This document shows positions 9,770 to 22,500 of a stretch of 64,000 bases of DNA, in pieces. Position 1 is the stretch's first letter; each line of letters begins with the position of its first letter. Source of the stretch: Opisthorchis felineus (Eukaryota > Platyhelminthes > Trematoda > Opisthorchiida > Opisthorchiidae); the NCBI GenBank assembly GCA_004794785.1, contig SJOL01008635.1:1218127-1282126 (forward strand), in the 5' to 3' direction. The notes beneath the pieces are model-generated. The model made no database searches, was not told the DNA's origin, and saw only the letters and a program-made list of their open reading frames with translations. A program made the translations under genes and the position numbers.

Positions 9770-11900
9770 ATGGGTAAACAGATGGTGTGCGGGTTAAGTA
9801 TCATATCTACTAGATACTTTGTTAATCAACTGATAGTTAGGATTCTTCTGGGACATGGGGACCACCGTGTTCTGACATTTGATTTCATCTGCTACTGGGA
9901 CAGGAACCCGGAACATCAAACGTGGACCACAAAATTCTACCGAGTGGGCTTTTCGGGAACGTGCATCTTCCTCGCCAAGCCTTAGCTGAGACCACCTTCA
10001 GTACAGGGGCCACACAGATAATTAACGAAGCTGGTGCGACCTTTGTATCAAGGATACCAGCGTATGTTCTAACGAACCAGGATCCACCCAGAAGGATTCG
10101 GCGGCCCCTTGAAATGAAGTTGTAACAACTCTTCAAGAAGATAACTACAGCAAAGTTGAAATAAACGGGTGCAAATCAAAAATCCGTCAACAGAACATAC
10201 AAAAACCAGCCCAATCCTGGTCCTCCCGGAAGGGGAAAAATACGTTATTTAAGTACATAAGACACCAGCGAAAAAAAAACAGAAAAAAGGCCTTCTCCTT
10301 AGCAGACGGAACCAGAGATCCCAACAGTGACCAAGTGGTGTTGTCTGAAGCCAGCATGGAAAATTATGGAAGCCTGAATTATGTCCCAGCGGGCTCATCA
10401 CTTCCCACCTCAGATAAGGTGAAACCACCAAGGGCTTCTAACCAGATTCATCTTCACAGACAAGGAATTTCGTCAACTACTGTACGAGACAAACCCATTG
10501 AATTCGTAGAGGAATTATGTAGTGCATCCAACTGTCCTGAAATAAAACGCTGATCACATTAGCAAAACATTTCAACCTGGTGTTAATCGTTCGACAAAGG
10601 CCAAATTGCCTTCGCCTGAAAGAAAGCGAAGGTCGCGCCCATTTGCAACTCTTTGACCGTCAATCGTCCACCAGCTAAAGGCCTATTGCCCTGGCTAGCA
10701 TTCCATGGAAGGTGAAGGAAAGTGTGCTCGCTCAGGTCATTTTAACTCACTCCACTACCAACAAATTGGTATCCACTGCTCAATAGTTATTCCCGCCAAC
10801 CATATCTAACGTGAAGTACATGCTTATTTCCATGAACAGCTCAGCTCGAGCGGAAGATAAATGGCCTATTTTGGGCGTCATATCTTCCAATTTCCCATAA
10901 TAAGTTGGCCGGGTTTCGCTCATCTCACAGCTTCACTATCTCCAGTCCTATTTAACTCAAGGAGGGCGTGATGAAGCCTTTCCTTTAAGTGGAACTTTCG
11001 AGGTGAACTTCAGCCTAACCAACACTTCTGCAATGGTGTTGATTAAAGTTTCTGAAGGACCCGTCTTAGCAACACTCCTACTGATCTACGCCGACGACAT
11101 TCCACATGCACTTTCAACTCCGGACGACATCGAATCTTTGAGTTTCAACGCAAGCGTTCTTCAGATGGGTGTCGCAAATCAGTGAGCACTGGACCGGCGC
11201 CTTCCACTGAATGATGTAACGTGCGTCTCAGCGAACCCCTGTGTCGGCCAGGGTAATAGTGGAAGAGAACACTGCGAAAGCAGTTACCAAAAAGGATTTA
11301 TCACTTGGCTCGCTTCGTACATGCCCACATCACTACGCTTCGAACATCGGTCCAAGGGGAGTTTGTCGTTCTTCGGATGCTTCTGCTCATCCTCCCCGCT
11401 GAAGCTCGCATGGACCTACAGATACCCAACGGACTGCTTCAGAACTCTTCTGGAATATGTTAGCCAAGTTGTCTACTTGGGACGCAAGATAGACGTCAAC
11501 CTCATTGAGTGTATCCAAGAGGCCGCTACGAAGATGATCGCTGCCTCTACATTCTTTGCTTATGAAGTGCGTCCACAGATGCTTGAAATCCTTCCCCTAG
11601 ACAATGGTCGCTTACGAGAGGGCCCAATACTTACGACTTATTGGAATAGGGTTTTCACCGTTGACCCCGCTTATACATGGTGAAGGCATGGTTAGATCTT
11701 CAATCTCCGGGGCAAATGCCAACAAGCACGAGCGCTTGGAGATTGAAACCTGTGCCGGAACCTAACAGCTCTGGGTACGGGGGCCTCAACGAAATCGCCT
11801 TCATATATCAGTCACATAAAGAGCAATACTTGTACGTCGTGCTTATGATGGTATTCCAATACCCAGTTGCTTCGTTGTGCATTCAGGGAATCAAGTCAGA
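9770..11900 (+). mobile_element. CR1-like family A, heavily decayed copy
   Basis: The 9770-9985 frame ends with VRILLGHGDHRVLTFDFICY, matching GHSDHCVVIFGFICY at about 46950-47000 in the longer copy. This is the SDH-type end of the APE endonuclease domain. Remnants of the linker and reverse transcriptase follow. Near 11040-11140 GPVLATLLLIYADDIPHALS is the B/C motif region, with its ADD triad kept. At 11450-11680 VVYLGRKIDVNLIECIQEAATKM and VFTVDPAYT mark the C-terminal region. Stops and shifts are everywhere. It is more eroded than the copies at 45.7 and 57 kb, so probably older. Confidence 0.75.
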
Positions 11901-14900
11901 ATAACGTCGACCTTGGTAATGATTTCCCTGCACTGGTTTGCCACTAGAGTGAGCTGATATGAATACCTCATTTTTCAATGTCTGAAACAAGGAACAACTG
12001 ACTTCCTTCGCTCATGTATTAAGAACCAATTAGAACGGTAGAATCTACCACTTTGTTGTTTTAACCTCCTACACGTGCGTGAACTCTTCATAAGCAATCT
12101 TTCAAAGAAAATAGGGCTGCTGAATTCAGATTCCCACTCTCGGCATCGGTACCAGTACGTCATGATGCTCAGTAATATACAGGTAATTGAGTTGTTTCAT
12201 TCAGGGATCATGATTCGCATGTGATACCTGCAGTTTGTGGTACCTTAAGGAACACACAAGCCTCATAGTCAAGAATATAAAGATATCCTGGTTGAACCCT
12301 ACAGTTCTAGTGAGCGATTATCATGAATATCACTATTGCCACAGCCTTTCGATTTTTCAATTATGCGACCGATAGGGAGTCCATGAAAAACTCCGTAGGA
12401 TCTTAATAACAAGCGTAAATTTTTGTCGGTTTACGTGCACTGCAGTAGTGTTTTATGTGTTTGTTCTAGATACACTGCGTATTTGCCTAAGGTGTACAGT
12501 TTTTACCATGTCATCTCCGGCGGCTTGCGCGGTCTCAATAGAAACTGCGCGCATGTTTACATGCGCGCGATGCGATTGATGTCGACACAAATCAGTGTTA
12601 CCTAAATCGCCATTCAGCGACGATGAATAAGTATACAACTCTTAATGAGTTATTCATTATGCGGGTACAGTCTGTATGAGAGAACACAACGGAAAAGTCT
12701 TCGTGAGTTTTTGGTATTAGCATCAAACTTTTGTCATTTTTCCAAAAGACATATAGCGGATGGCTTACATTTCGCGAGGGCTACTATATCCTCCTCCGAT
12801 GGGTCAGCGAAGCCATGGAAGCCGTAGATGACCACAAACTCAGGCAAGAATCGGAGTTCCAATCAAATATCTGAAGGCCTTGTTCAGAGTATTTGAGGAT
12901 GGAAGCTTGTGAGCAATAGCAGAAGACCAAAAGGGAGTGTTCCCGGCCAGAAGTTCAATTGAATGTAGACAGATGAGCAATGGAATGCTGACAATCGGGA
13001 CCGTTCACAAAGACTGGCTTGTTAGAGAAAAACTCACATCTTTTCCTTGAACATTAATGAAATATCCTCATGCGTGGACCTGAGGAGCTAAATGAGTATA
13101 ATCCTGGAGAGATTGAACATCATTTATGTGGAAGCATTTGTGGCGTACTGAGAACAGCAGGAGCTTTGACTGAGGAGGTTTAACGGCACGCTCTAATGAC
13201 GTGCGGGTACTAGAACGAGATCTCTGGCGGACAGTATTGGATCAGCTCGGATTTCGCACACATGCATGCATTTGAGTTTACCATATTTTATATTACCTAG
13301 TATACTACGTGCCGATAGCCAACAATAAACCCAAAAATGTTCCAACCAAGAATGACCACCAGTGGTGCAGTCAGAAGAACTAGGTCCTTCCGGTCACTGT
13401 GACAACGGAAAATTAATCAGGGATCCCAAAAAGCCTCTTGAGCAAGGAACACTCCAGACATGTTAACTGGGCCCTAGGAGGAAACAGTCTCACTTTGTGT
13501 TCCACCAGATTCAGATAATATCCAACCTGGTATTGCTTGGCTAGGCTTAAATTTGTAAAAAGAATCAGTGGCGGACGCAAGCTAACAAAGGTGGATAATA
13601 TAGAGGGTGAAAGTGGCGTTACCAGCTCGATGCGTCAGAATTCTCTAAATCTAAAAATGCCCCAATTGGTACAAGCCAGATTGAAGCGCCCTGTATCTCT
13701 TATTGCTCAGCAGAATGAAGGTGCTTAACAGGCAGTGAAGAAACTAGTGTGACTCCAACGATTCAAGGTAAATTGACAATCAGTCTCACAATCACACAGG
13801 TCAACATAGTTGAGACCATCGCTATCACAAGGGTACCAAGAAGAGAAAAAGCACAAAGACATGAGAAAAACTAGTTGTATTCTTCTACCGCAAACCGCAT
13901 CTAATAGGGTAAATTTAATAAGCTGGAAATGGAATTTCACAAATGTGGTTGAACTGTAGTTGAATGTGTAAACGCTGTGACCGAGCCAAAATTGTGTATA
14001 TCGAGTCGGAAGGTACGCTATGTAAGCCCCAAAACTGGACTCTCCCTTGGGCCTTGAGCCTGGGCTTTGCTGGAAAGTAGATGGAGCAAAGGTTACTCAT
14101 GTGAGGTCACAGTTTATTTAAACACCCATGTGCAGCACTTGAAATAGCTAGATTAAGTGATTTTTTTTATTGTTGAGGCGGTGAAACTAGTGGTCACAAG
14201 GACCTTGTTAAGCTCTAAGAAAACCAAAGTAGAGTGCTATTTTACTGGCATGGTTAGCTTCAGAGGAGAAAGTACTGAAGGCAGAGCAGGTGACGAGATA
14301 TTTACAGTTGTTCTGCATACCTCTGTTTACTAACAAATTGCACAAGCCTATCATGCCCTGAATTCTAACATCATAAGCTCTGAGGTCTCACGGATTATTC
14401 TGTTGACACTCCGTATTCCCACACTAACACCGCCTCAAATCGTAGAATTCCCACTTTATTGGGAACTTCGTCTATTGATAGTAATAGGGTGTAAATTGTG
14501 GAAAATGTTAACGCATCATCATTCTTCGAGCCATCAGTAAAGTTCCCCATCATCTACTGGGGAAGAGCGCAAGCAGCTCTAGAAATGTTAACTTTCAATT
14601 AGACAATAATTTATGCTAACCAAGTTCGGTAGATTTTGCACGTTCTTTGCTCGGAAGCTGGGTAAATGGGTTGATGCAAGTCCGGAAAACTTGACATGCA
14701 GGATAAATAGCAGCCGACTTGTAAGCATCTTAGAGTCTTGCTCGTAAATCACGTTGCAGTTGCACTGGGACTGTCACTGGACCAACAATATCCGTAATGC
14801 ATACAGCTAGAGACTTTTTCCTGGTAAACTATCGCGTACCTGTTGACCCTTGAGGGCTTCTAACTTGCGAAACAACATGCAAAATATTTATTAAAATCAA

Positions 14901-15920
14901 AGCTGGCGGAGAAGTTGATAAGCATTACTCAAATTTAAGTTTCAGGAAGTATACCGAGGTATTGGGAAACGATGGCGTAACACTGGCTGTGTTAATAGGT
15001 TCTACAGGAGTAGTTCTAGTTTGTAGCTTTTACGATATCAAGAACAAACACACAAGCGAGCCTAGTACCAACCCAAACTGTTTTCTTGCATCCGGGACGG
15101 ACAAAATCTTCAGTAAAAAGGTTGCTGCACTTAACGTGCTGAATGCAGTAGTAGGACAAAACTCCAGATAATCTCCAGGACTGGTGGTTTTCACCCGTCT
15201 TTTCGAAGAGACGGCTGCTAAGCTTACCTTATTGTACAGCCACATTTTAGAAGAACGACAAATTAATCGACAACATGAGAAAATGTAGCTGAGAAATCCA
15301 CAATATACGCCTTGAAAACATACTGGTCAGTCTAACATGTGCACTTTCACGTAGATAGGAAATTTTGTGGCGCAATTATCGAACACCTGGTCTGTCTGAA
15401 TATACAGGTTGAGTGCTTCTTGGAAAGTGTGAAGGAACACAAGAGTAGATAGCGGCGCTTTTGTTCACTAAACAGGAATGGCGATGACGTTTAGGCATAT
15501 GCCGTGACGTCCAGCACCATCAAATTCCAATAAATGATCAATGAGCCGTAGGGATGGAATCTTTGGTGTTCAGCCTAATACCTCATGCAAGAGATCCTTG
15601 CTCACAAGCATCTAATTCAAATAAGCTTCCAGGTCAGTAAGTCTGGCAGTGGGTAGGACTTACCTACGTACCATCTGGCCTTCCACTACGCCACTGAGAG
15701 TGGGGTTTTGAAGTGGCAGATACTTTCCATTTAACTGGTTGTGTCGACTGCATGATTTCATGTGGGCGATGCAACACTTTTACTCATGGGTTTTTTAATA
15801 CAAGTTTACCTAAAGGTCCGTAGTAAGTGCGCTTCTAACAAAGTTACTAAATAAGGCTCAGAAAATGTGGTTTACCTGTAGAACAACTCGAAACCGATCT
15901 ACGGTCTTTCAACTTTTCAG
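11901..15920. other. Long stretch without a supported gene
   Basis: AT-rich sequence with short open frames only, for example 13537-13728 and 14962-15171 on the plus strand. Neither has a known domain or a convincing pair of splice sites. It could be intergenic DNA or a large 5' intron of the LIM gene downstream. Confidence 0.45.
12547..12568. repeat. Perfect inverted repeat, 10-bp arms, 2-bp loop
   Basis: gcgcgcatgt, then tt, then acatgcgcgc. The arms are exact complements and unusually GC-rich for this AT-rich neighbourhood. No flanking T-run or gene end suggests a function. Confidence 0.9.
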
Positions 15921-15984
15921 CCAGCAATGGGCAGGGACGTCCAAAATTACCAATTTATCGCACACAACAATTGAGTGAAACGCG
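15921..15984 (+). CDS. Candidate exon upstream of the LIM gene
   Basis: A pyrimidine-rich acceptor (tctttcaacttttcag) precedes 15921 and a good donor (cgcg then gtgagc) follows 15984. Only one frame is open: two bases, then codons beginning SNGQGRPKLPIYRTQQLSE. The entry is therefore phase 1. An alternative donor (gtgaaa at 15975) would give a phase-1 exit and fit the next candidate exon. No domain is present. It may encode part of a disordered N-terminus of the LIM protein, or be chance. Confidence 0.3.
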
Positions 15985-16018
15985 GTGAGCTTTAACTCAT
16001 CATACACTGTACTTTCAG

Positions 16019-16176
16019 CTCAATTTGGTCCGAATGCTGGACGTATATGCACTAGAAAAATTCGCGACGTTATAGAAGGGATGACAGAAACACATAGGGC
16101 AGCAGCAAGCGGCATATTGGATTCAGAAATACTTTCAACTTCACTAACCAAGCATAGTATCAATGAACGTCTGTAA
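16019..16176 (+). CDS. Candidate exon, open to a TAA stop
   Basis: The acceptor tacactgtactttcag is strong. In the phase-1 frame it reads QFGPNAGRICTRKIRDVIEG, then a Thr/Ala/Ser-rich stretch, to a TAA at 16174. The gap to the preceding candidate is 34 nt (44 nt with the alternative donor), within the range of the very short introns known in flatworms. Either the frame ends here or a weak donor lies just before the stop. I do not recognise the sequence. Confidence 0.3.
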
Positions 16177-18323
16177 CCTGGGAATGGGGTGGATGGTTTC
16201 ATAACCAGATGAAAGGTTTTGCGCAGAAAGCGGTTGCCATTTGAGGTCAAAAATGGACCTGTCAAGAGAGGCTGTGAACGCCAGCGACAACTAAAGGTTC
16301 TGTTTTTGTCTCAAAATTAGTCCTGTCTAACAAAAGGATCATATCGAGCCTTCTAAGCATACTAAGAACGCTATTGTTGAGGTTATAATGATCTGGCTGA
16401 GAATAGGACTCCCACAGTTACATGTTCATTTAAGTAGTCAAGTTAATTGGTGAAGAGACTTAGGACTGCTCAGAAAAGCTAGTGGGTTGAACTTGTGAAT
16501 TTGTGGTTCACCCAAAGGAAGTTTAGGATGGACACTAGCTTGGAGAGCTTATAAGGAATGATGCATAAACATAGTCGTGCTAGCACCGGGGAGAAAAGAA
16601 GCAGAAGAATGGTGAAGTAAAAGAAAATTTTCCATATAAGACTCTGCGGCTCACTGGCGATTGGATGTATCTGATCATTTGTGTGGGCAAAATCGGATGG
16701 CATAATATTCACATACAAGGTAAAGCACATAGTCTAGGATAAAATTTGATACGAAACACCGCAAAGATACCGGAAACACGGTTACTGCGGCGTTGCCAAA
16801 AGTGTGAGGGCAAACAGAGCTTGAGTACAAAATGGAAACTTCGAAGACCGAATGCGATCTTCATCTTCAGATCATTCAAAAGGCAACGGTGTCTTACGCT
16901 TTTGTGTCTGGTTTCACTGCCAAACGCTAAACTTCAAGAATATAGAGGGTACCGCAAACGAAAACTTCACACTCCTGACGCCTCCGCCTATACAAAAAGA
17001 TGCGGGATGAAGTAAATACACAATTTTGCCGGTAGATGAATCAGGAAACAAAAACCATAAAAATCTGTGGATAGAACTTTCAAAGAAGCAACAATTTCAT
17101 ACCATAGTATGACAAAAGACCAAATTCATATGACGGTTTAGTTTTAGTTAGTACGTACATATCACGCGTGTTTATTTGAAACTGTGTTCACTGCCAAGCA
17201 GATAACTGTTCAAACAAGTAAACCAGACAGATTTTAGACAGTCGAAAGAAAAGTTCCTCACTGCTACAGGTGGTTCACTGCCGCTAACCTTACTGAGCAC
17301 CTGAGCACTTGTGGACCGCCCGTTACCTGAAGGCGCAGAATTGGTAACTGAATATTTGGTGATCAAGTCACCTAAGGCGAACAACGAATTTTTTTCGGAA
17401 AGCATCACAGTTAGAACTTTTGCAAAACAAACGGAAGGACTATGAAGAACTGTAAAATACACTAAAGATCAGTGGTGAAATGTATTTCCAAGCAAAAGAC
17501 AACAGAAGTATCCAGCAGAAGATGCAGAGCTAAACCTAGAGGATCCTTATGTCAGAGAATTTTACACTTACAAGGTTTGGTCAAAAACCGCAAGCGAGAG
17601 TGCATAAAAACTGAAGTGAGTTAGAAATGGCTTCGAAGTGGCCTGTTTGCTGCAGAATGAAATACAGAATCTTTAGGTTTCCCGGATAACCCCTGCCAAT
17701 TTATTCAGTTTAGGGTTAAATGTTTCTTACTTTCCATACGTTAAATGTTGTAAATGGGACAAGCGATGACACATCAAACATGCACTATACTTGCTTAGTG
17801 AGAGCACAATTCACTGAGCATCCAAACTGCATTGTCGCAGAAGAGAAAGCAAACTATTGAAGAGCGTGCTTCAAACGGTACAAGGAAACAGAGTTGCTGG
17901 TGATGGCAGCGGTTTATTTAGGGTTTCCAAGTTAGATAGAAAGGCCCAATACTGCCTCTATGCCACTAGCTAACTTCTTAATAACAATTGCAAAAATTTT
18001 CAGTTAAGCGTTTTACATAAATGAAAAAAGTAGACATAAAACGCTGACGAATAATCACCATAATATGTATACTGGGCACGTGGACTTCAACGACCACTTC
18101 TAAGAATTTGTACATGTCACCCGATCATACTCACCGGACTGCTTTAATCCAAAAGCTGCCAAAAATATACGTCAGTGGCCCATTCTGGAGTCTCATTTAC
18201 ACTTGTATTTAGTGTACAGATGATTTGAAGCTTAAAGGACGGTGATTTTGGTTATTACAATGGACCAACTACAGTGTACGTTGCAGTACTTATTAAGTTA
18301 GTCTTCGCACTGTAGACTTTCAG
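16177..18323. other. No gene recognised
   Basis: Short open frames on both strands (16479-16730 minus, 16746-17015 plus, 17172-17462 minus) lack domains and plausible splice sites. Probably intron or intergenic DNA. Confidence 0.45.
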
Positions 18324-18422
18324 TCAACCGTAGTAGAATTGATGTTCTCTCATCCTCATCAAACAGAGGCTTAGCGTTTGTGTGCTCTGCATCCCTCGAG
18401 ATTCGAGGACGAAAACGATCTG
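18324..18422 (+). CDS. Candidate Ser-rich exon upstream of the LIM gene
   Basis: The acceptor gcactgtagactttcag precedes 18324. The phase-1 frame stays open: NRSRIDVLSSSSSNRG, then a basic stretch ending EIRGRKR. A moderate donor (tctg then gttgta) at 18423 gives a phase-1 exit, which joins in frame to the Cys-rich exon at 19443. Composition fits a low-complexity N-terminal region. The donor is not a strong match, so this is tentative. Confidence 0.3.
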
Positions 18423-19442
18423 GTTGTAGTGATGACTTTAACTTGTATGGGGTCTGATGGACTTGAACAAATATTTAGATCACCAGACTATATTTTGGTC
18501 ACGCTGTTCAAACCATCTTCTTGTTTTTTATTTCTCAAGCACTTCGGATTCACAGTGAAGTATTAATAGTCTGTTACATGCCTGCTAACACAGCGGAAGA
18601 CTTCAGCGATCGGCCAAAGTGGCCTCAGTCTTGAGCAATAATTCGCACTTATTCTCAATACATTGGTTGGGAATATTTCTACCAGTGTGACAACAGCGTG
18701 CAGAAACCTAGCATACGCATTCAAAATATCACGCAGACACTTGTAGGATACTCCCAAAAGGTTTTCACTGGAGTTCATGGGTCAACTATTTGTCCAGATA
18801 AGCTGAAGCTATGCGTAAGCCGCCCCTTCAACAAGTGCTCAACTGTATACGACCCTTCATTATGTGCACGGATCTTTCGAGAAAGGCTTTGAAAACTTCA
18901 TCGGATGGAAGGCTTCCGGAAGCTGTTTTATTAACAAATCAACGGAGTTCTTGCTACCTGCACTATGCCATATAGACCACATTCAGTTCAGTTGAATAAT
19001 CAGTTGTGAACTCAAAATGAATCACAGCTTCTGGATTCGTTGCGATAAAATGGAGGAATGGATAAGCGTGCACCGACCAGCCACCCTGATGTTAACAGAA
19101 ACGTGGCTTTGATAGGATATCTGTTATCAAAAATTTGGAGTAAATGGGTATGATTGCCACTGTATTAAGGGGTGCCTGGTCATCGCAGGCTCAATGTAAT
19201 AAAAATATTTCAGCCTTCAAAGTCCACCCATCCGAAGTCAACCATGGGTGATGTAGTGTATGATGTAATGGTAACGTATGATCCCAAATGGAGTGCACTA
19301 TACGAACCGAAATCCACTTGGCCATACATATGAAATGCCGAAGAATATCTCTATATTATTCGAAAAGGTACAACTCTACCATCATGCAGTGTCAACTCCG
19401 TGTTTATAAGACTCCGAGTCTTGCACATTAGTAGGTTGTCAG

Positions 19443-19547
19443 TATGTGTTAAATGTCGCCGTTCTGACAAGCCTAAAGAACTACCAAAGCCAATTTTACC
19501 AGGGCTTTGCAGCTGGTGTCGCCTCGCCAAAAGAAACCGAACGCAGA
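19443..19547 (+). CDS. LIM gene exon: CxxC-x17-CxxC motif
   Basis: The frame reads VCVKCRRSDKPKEL, a Lys/Pro-rich loop, then GLCSWCRLAKRNRTQ, giving two CxxC pairs 17 residues apart. The donor after 19547 (aga then gtaagt) is strong and leaves phase 1. The next LIM exon needs exactly that phase, and the join restores an AGC Ser codon. The acceptor is less certain: ttgtcag before 19443 gives phase 1, while AGs before 19432 or 19390 would give phase 2 and a longer exon. The motif could be a small zinc ribbon ahead of LIM1. Confidence 0.6.
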
Positions 19548-22500
19548 GTAAGTTAGTTAGTCACCGTCCGCCTAAAAAAATTAACAGTCTAATTATGATC
19601 TCTCGGTAGACATTTACCATTTAGCTGATCTCTTATCATTAGGATCATCCTAGGGTATTTAACGTAAATTTGCCGGACCCAAAATTACAACTTTGGTATA
19701 AACTCCCAACACTAAATTAATAGGCTAACTGATCGGATAAAGAGCTTTGTGATTACAATGATTTATAAACAAGCATACAACAGGAAGGTGATTGACACCT
19801 AAATCGACCTCCACTCGATTTCAAGTGTGTTGTTTTACTGTATGCAAGGTAGAATCATTTATCCAAATACCAGAGCTTTTCTTCTAGAGTGGAAAGCACT
19901 GTCTAAATCAGTGAGTAAACGTCCGTCGCGCTGAATCGCTGGCTGATGAGAAGATAATACATTAATAAAAATAAACCGCGATAAGCCGACAGATTAGAGT
20001 TGATAAACAACTCGGCGGTTAGCTTTTGTGAGACGCACTTTGCTCTTTTAAGAGGGTGAATAGTGAAATAAAAAATAATGAGTAAAAGGGTACAAACCGA
20101 CCTGGACGCTGCTGTCCAACTTGTTCTTAGCCAGTCACTTCCTAAATGGTCGGTTGTGCTTAAACTGTTTAGGATGACTCAAGTTCACCAACGCGGCCAA
20201 CATGAACCTGAACTATCTCTTTGCATCAAAAGTTTCCTGATTAATATTCTCGTGTGTGCTGCACAATACAGAAAGTATCCAAATACAACAGCTTGTAGGT
20301 TGCGTCCTTTATATTTTCTAGAAAGCTTTTCTACCCAAGCTATCGTAGAAAGTCACAGAAAAGAACATGAAGCCTGAGACAAAATACTAACCATCTGCCC
20401 AGCCAGACGATGGAAACAGCAAAAATGGCGCTGTCGCGTGCGTTTGTACAAATCCGTAAGTTTAGCCCACGGATGATGGTTGTGACCTTAGTATGTTCAA
20501 TGAAAACTAACTGGAACGACCCGAATGGATATTCAACTTTCGTATTAATATTGAGCACACGTAAACGTTAGCACATAATTTGTCTGGTCAATGTGAAGTG
20601 TGGCTAACCGAAAACTAGGTACGCTGATTATTTCAGTTATCCATCGTTAATCAGAGGAAGTTCTTTCAGAGAGGATCTACTTCATAAGCAGACAATTTCC
20701 GTCTCTCTCAGGAGGCCTTCGTTAAAAAACAAATCAGATTGGCATGCTTCCGGCAAAATTACCGCTTTCTAACTAAGTAGGTGATCAGCCGTTGTGGAAT
20801 TTCTCTGTTATCCATCTTCTGATACAGGTCACTGCGCGTAGCTGAACATCATGCAGTACAGCTTGTAGTAATTTTGAACTTCATGTCAAAGATCGTAAAA
20901 CCCCGTCATCAATGGCATACTCGGGAAAATAAGACCATACTTACTCAATGTCAGTCCAACGGCCTACCTAAACCCTTTTCTCACTAGCATTCTTCCACGT
21001 GAGTCAATGTGAATGTGGCACCGACGTTTTGTTATAGCTGTTCATCCTGGCAAGAAAAATATCATTGAATATGTCTGCACACAACAGTGTTCTGTGAACA
21101 ATTTTGGACTGATGGAACTCCTACAGTTTTGGTCTATCATTTACAGAATCACCTGTCTCAATCTCCAGGCATCTGTGCCGTGTGCAACCGGACCGTCTTC
21201 CCAGAAAACTACGTACGCCTGGCCGGTCGTCCATACCACTTCTACTGTCTGCAGTGTCATGCGTGCGGGAGAAACCTCAGGTGGGATGGAAGTCAAAGCT
21301 CGCCATAGTTTAACTTATCAGCTGTAGTGTGGCAACGTTGAAAATACATAACGCGCTTGAAAGCGTCGACCACTTTCAGCTCGGATCTTGGCAAAAAAGA
21401 GACTGTTTATAACCAGCTTGACTAATTTTGACGCATGTTTTCCTTGTTAGCCATTGGGTAACTAAATTTCCGTGTACACCTGTGTAAAAATCAAATCAAA
21501 GCTCCATGTCGTTTAGTCACCGTCAGTGATTCTAATCGCACTATGTCTCCATTAACCCAAATGCATTTTTTCCAGCCCTTGGAGTTACCCGGAGCTACAA
21601 GGCAGACCATATTGTTCAAGACATTATGTAAATGCCAACAGTGCTCAATGTAAGCAAAAGTAGTTAATAATTTGTTTGATGGCGGATTCGGCAAACTGTA
21701 TAGTGAAAACATGCCATAATGCTTGGCCACAAATATCCAGTGTGGCCTTGTATATTGATCTGCGTAATTGGCTAAATCGCAACAATGATGATTGTTCATT
21801 TTGGTGTCTTAGATGCGACGAGGATGGCTGGGGAAACACGTTCGAATAACTGGAGTGACACGGAGATCGTAAGTTCATTGGCCTGCTAATTACTGGTCCT
21901 CGTCTACAGAACAGTGTTTTCTAGTTTGGAAAACGGATATATTTTACAGAAAAACTGTGGTATTTAGATGAAGGCTTTCAATGGTAAGGGTTCTGTTTCG
22001 GTATAAATATAGGAATCGATGATATATTTTCATGCCAAAACTAAAACTTCTAATTCGACATGTCCATAGCGCGATCTATGTTGAGGAGTTATCACGCACC
22101 ACCGGTTGGCTTAACTGCTTGCATTTCCGAATAGTACGGTGGCTGTGTTATATGGCTCTCAAAATTTGTTTGATTGAGTCATCTTAATGGAATGAATTGG
22201 CGTAAGAATTTCATAGCCTTTGGATTTCTTGTAGCCTCATTAATCGTCTACTTGAAACGACACCAGTTTCTACTATGTAAGCACGGTTATCCGTTTAATC
22301 TAAATCCCCAAAAATGTTTTCCCTTTGCTGAGGTTATTAGATTCTCCGCACGTCAAGTCTTAGCTTGCGCTCATGCCGTGGATTTATTGGGATCAAAGTC
22401 GTTTTTGCATGCTATGTTGTCCCCTTGAATGCATTTTGCTCCTGAGATATCACGTGGGACTCAGAAGCGAAGAGTCGTTGAGGGCGTCTGTTAGCGGTTC

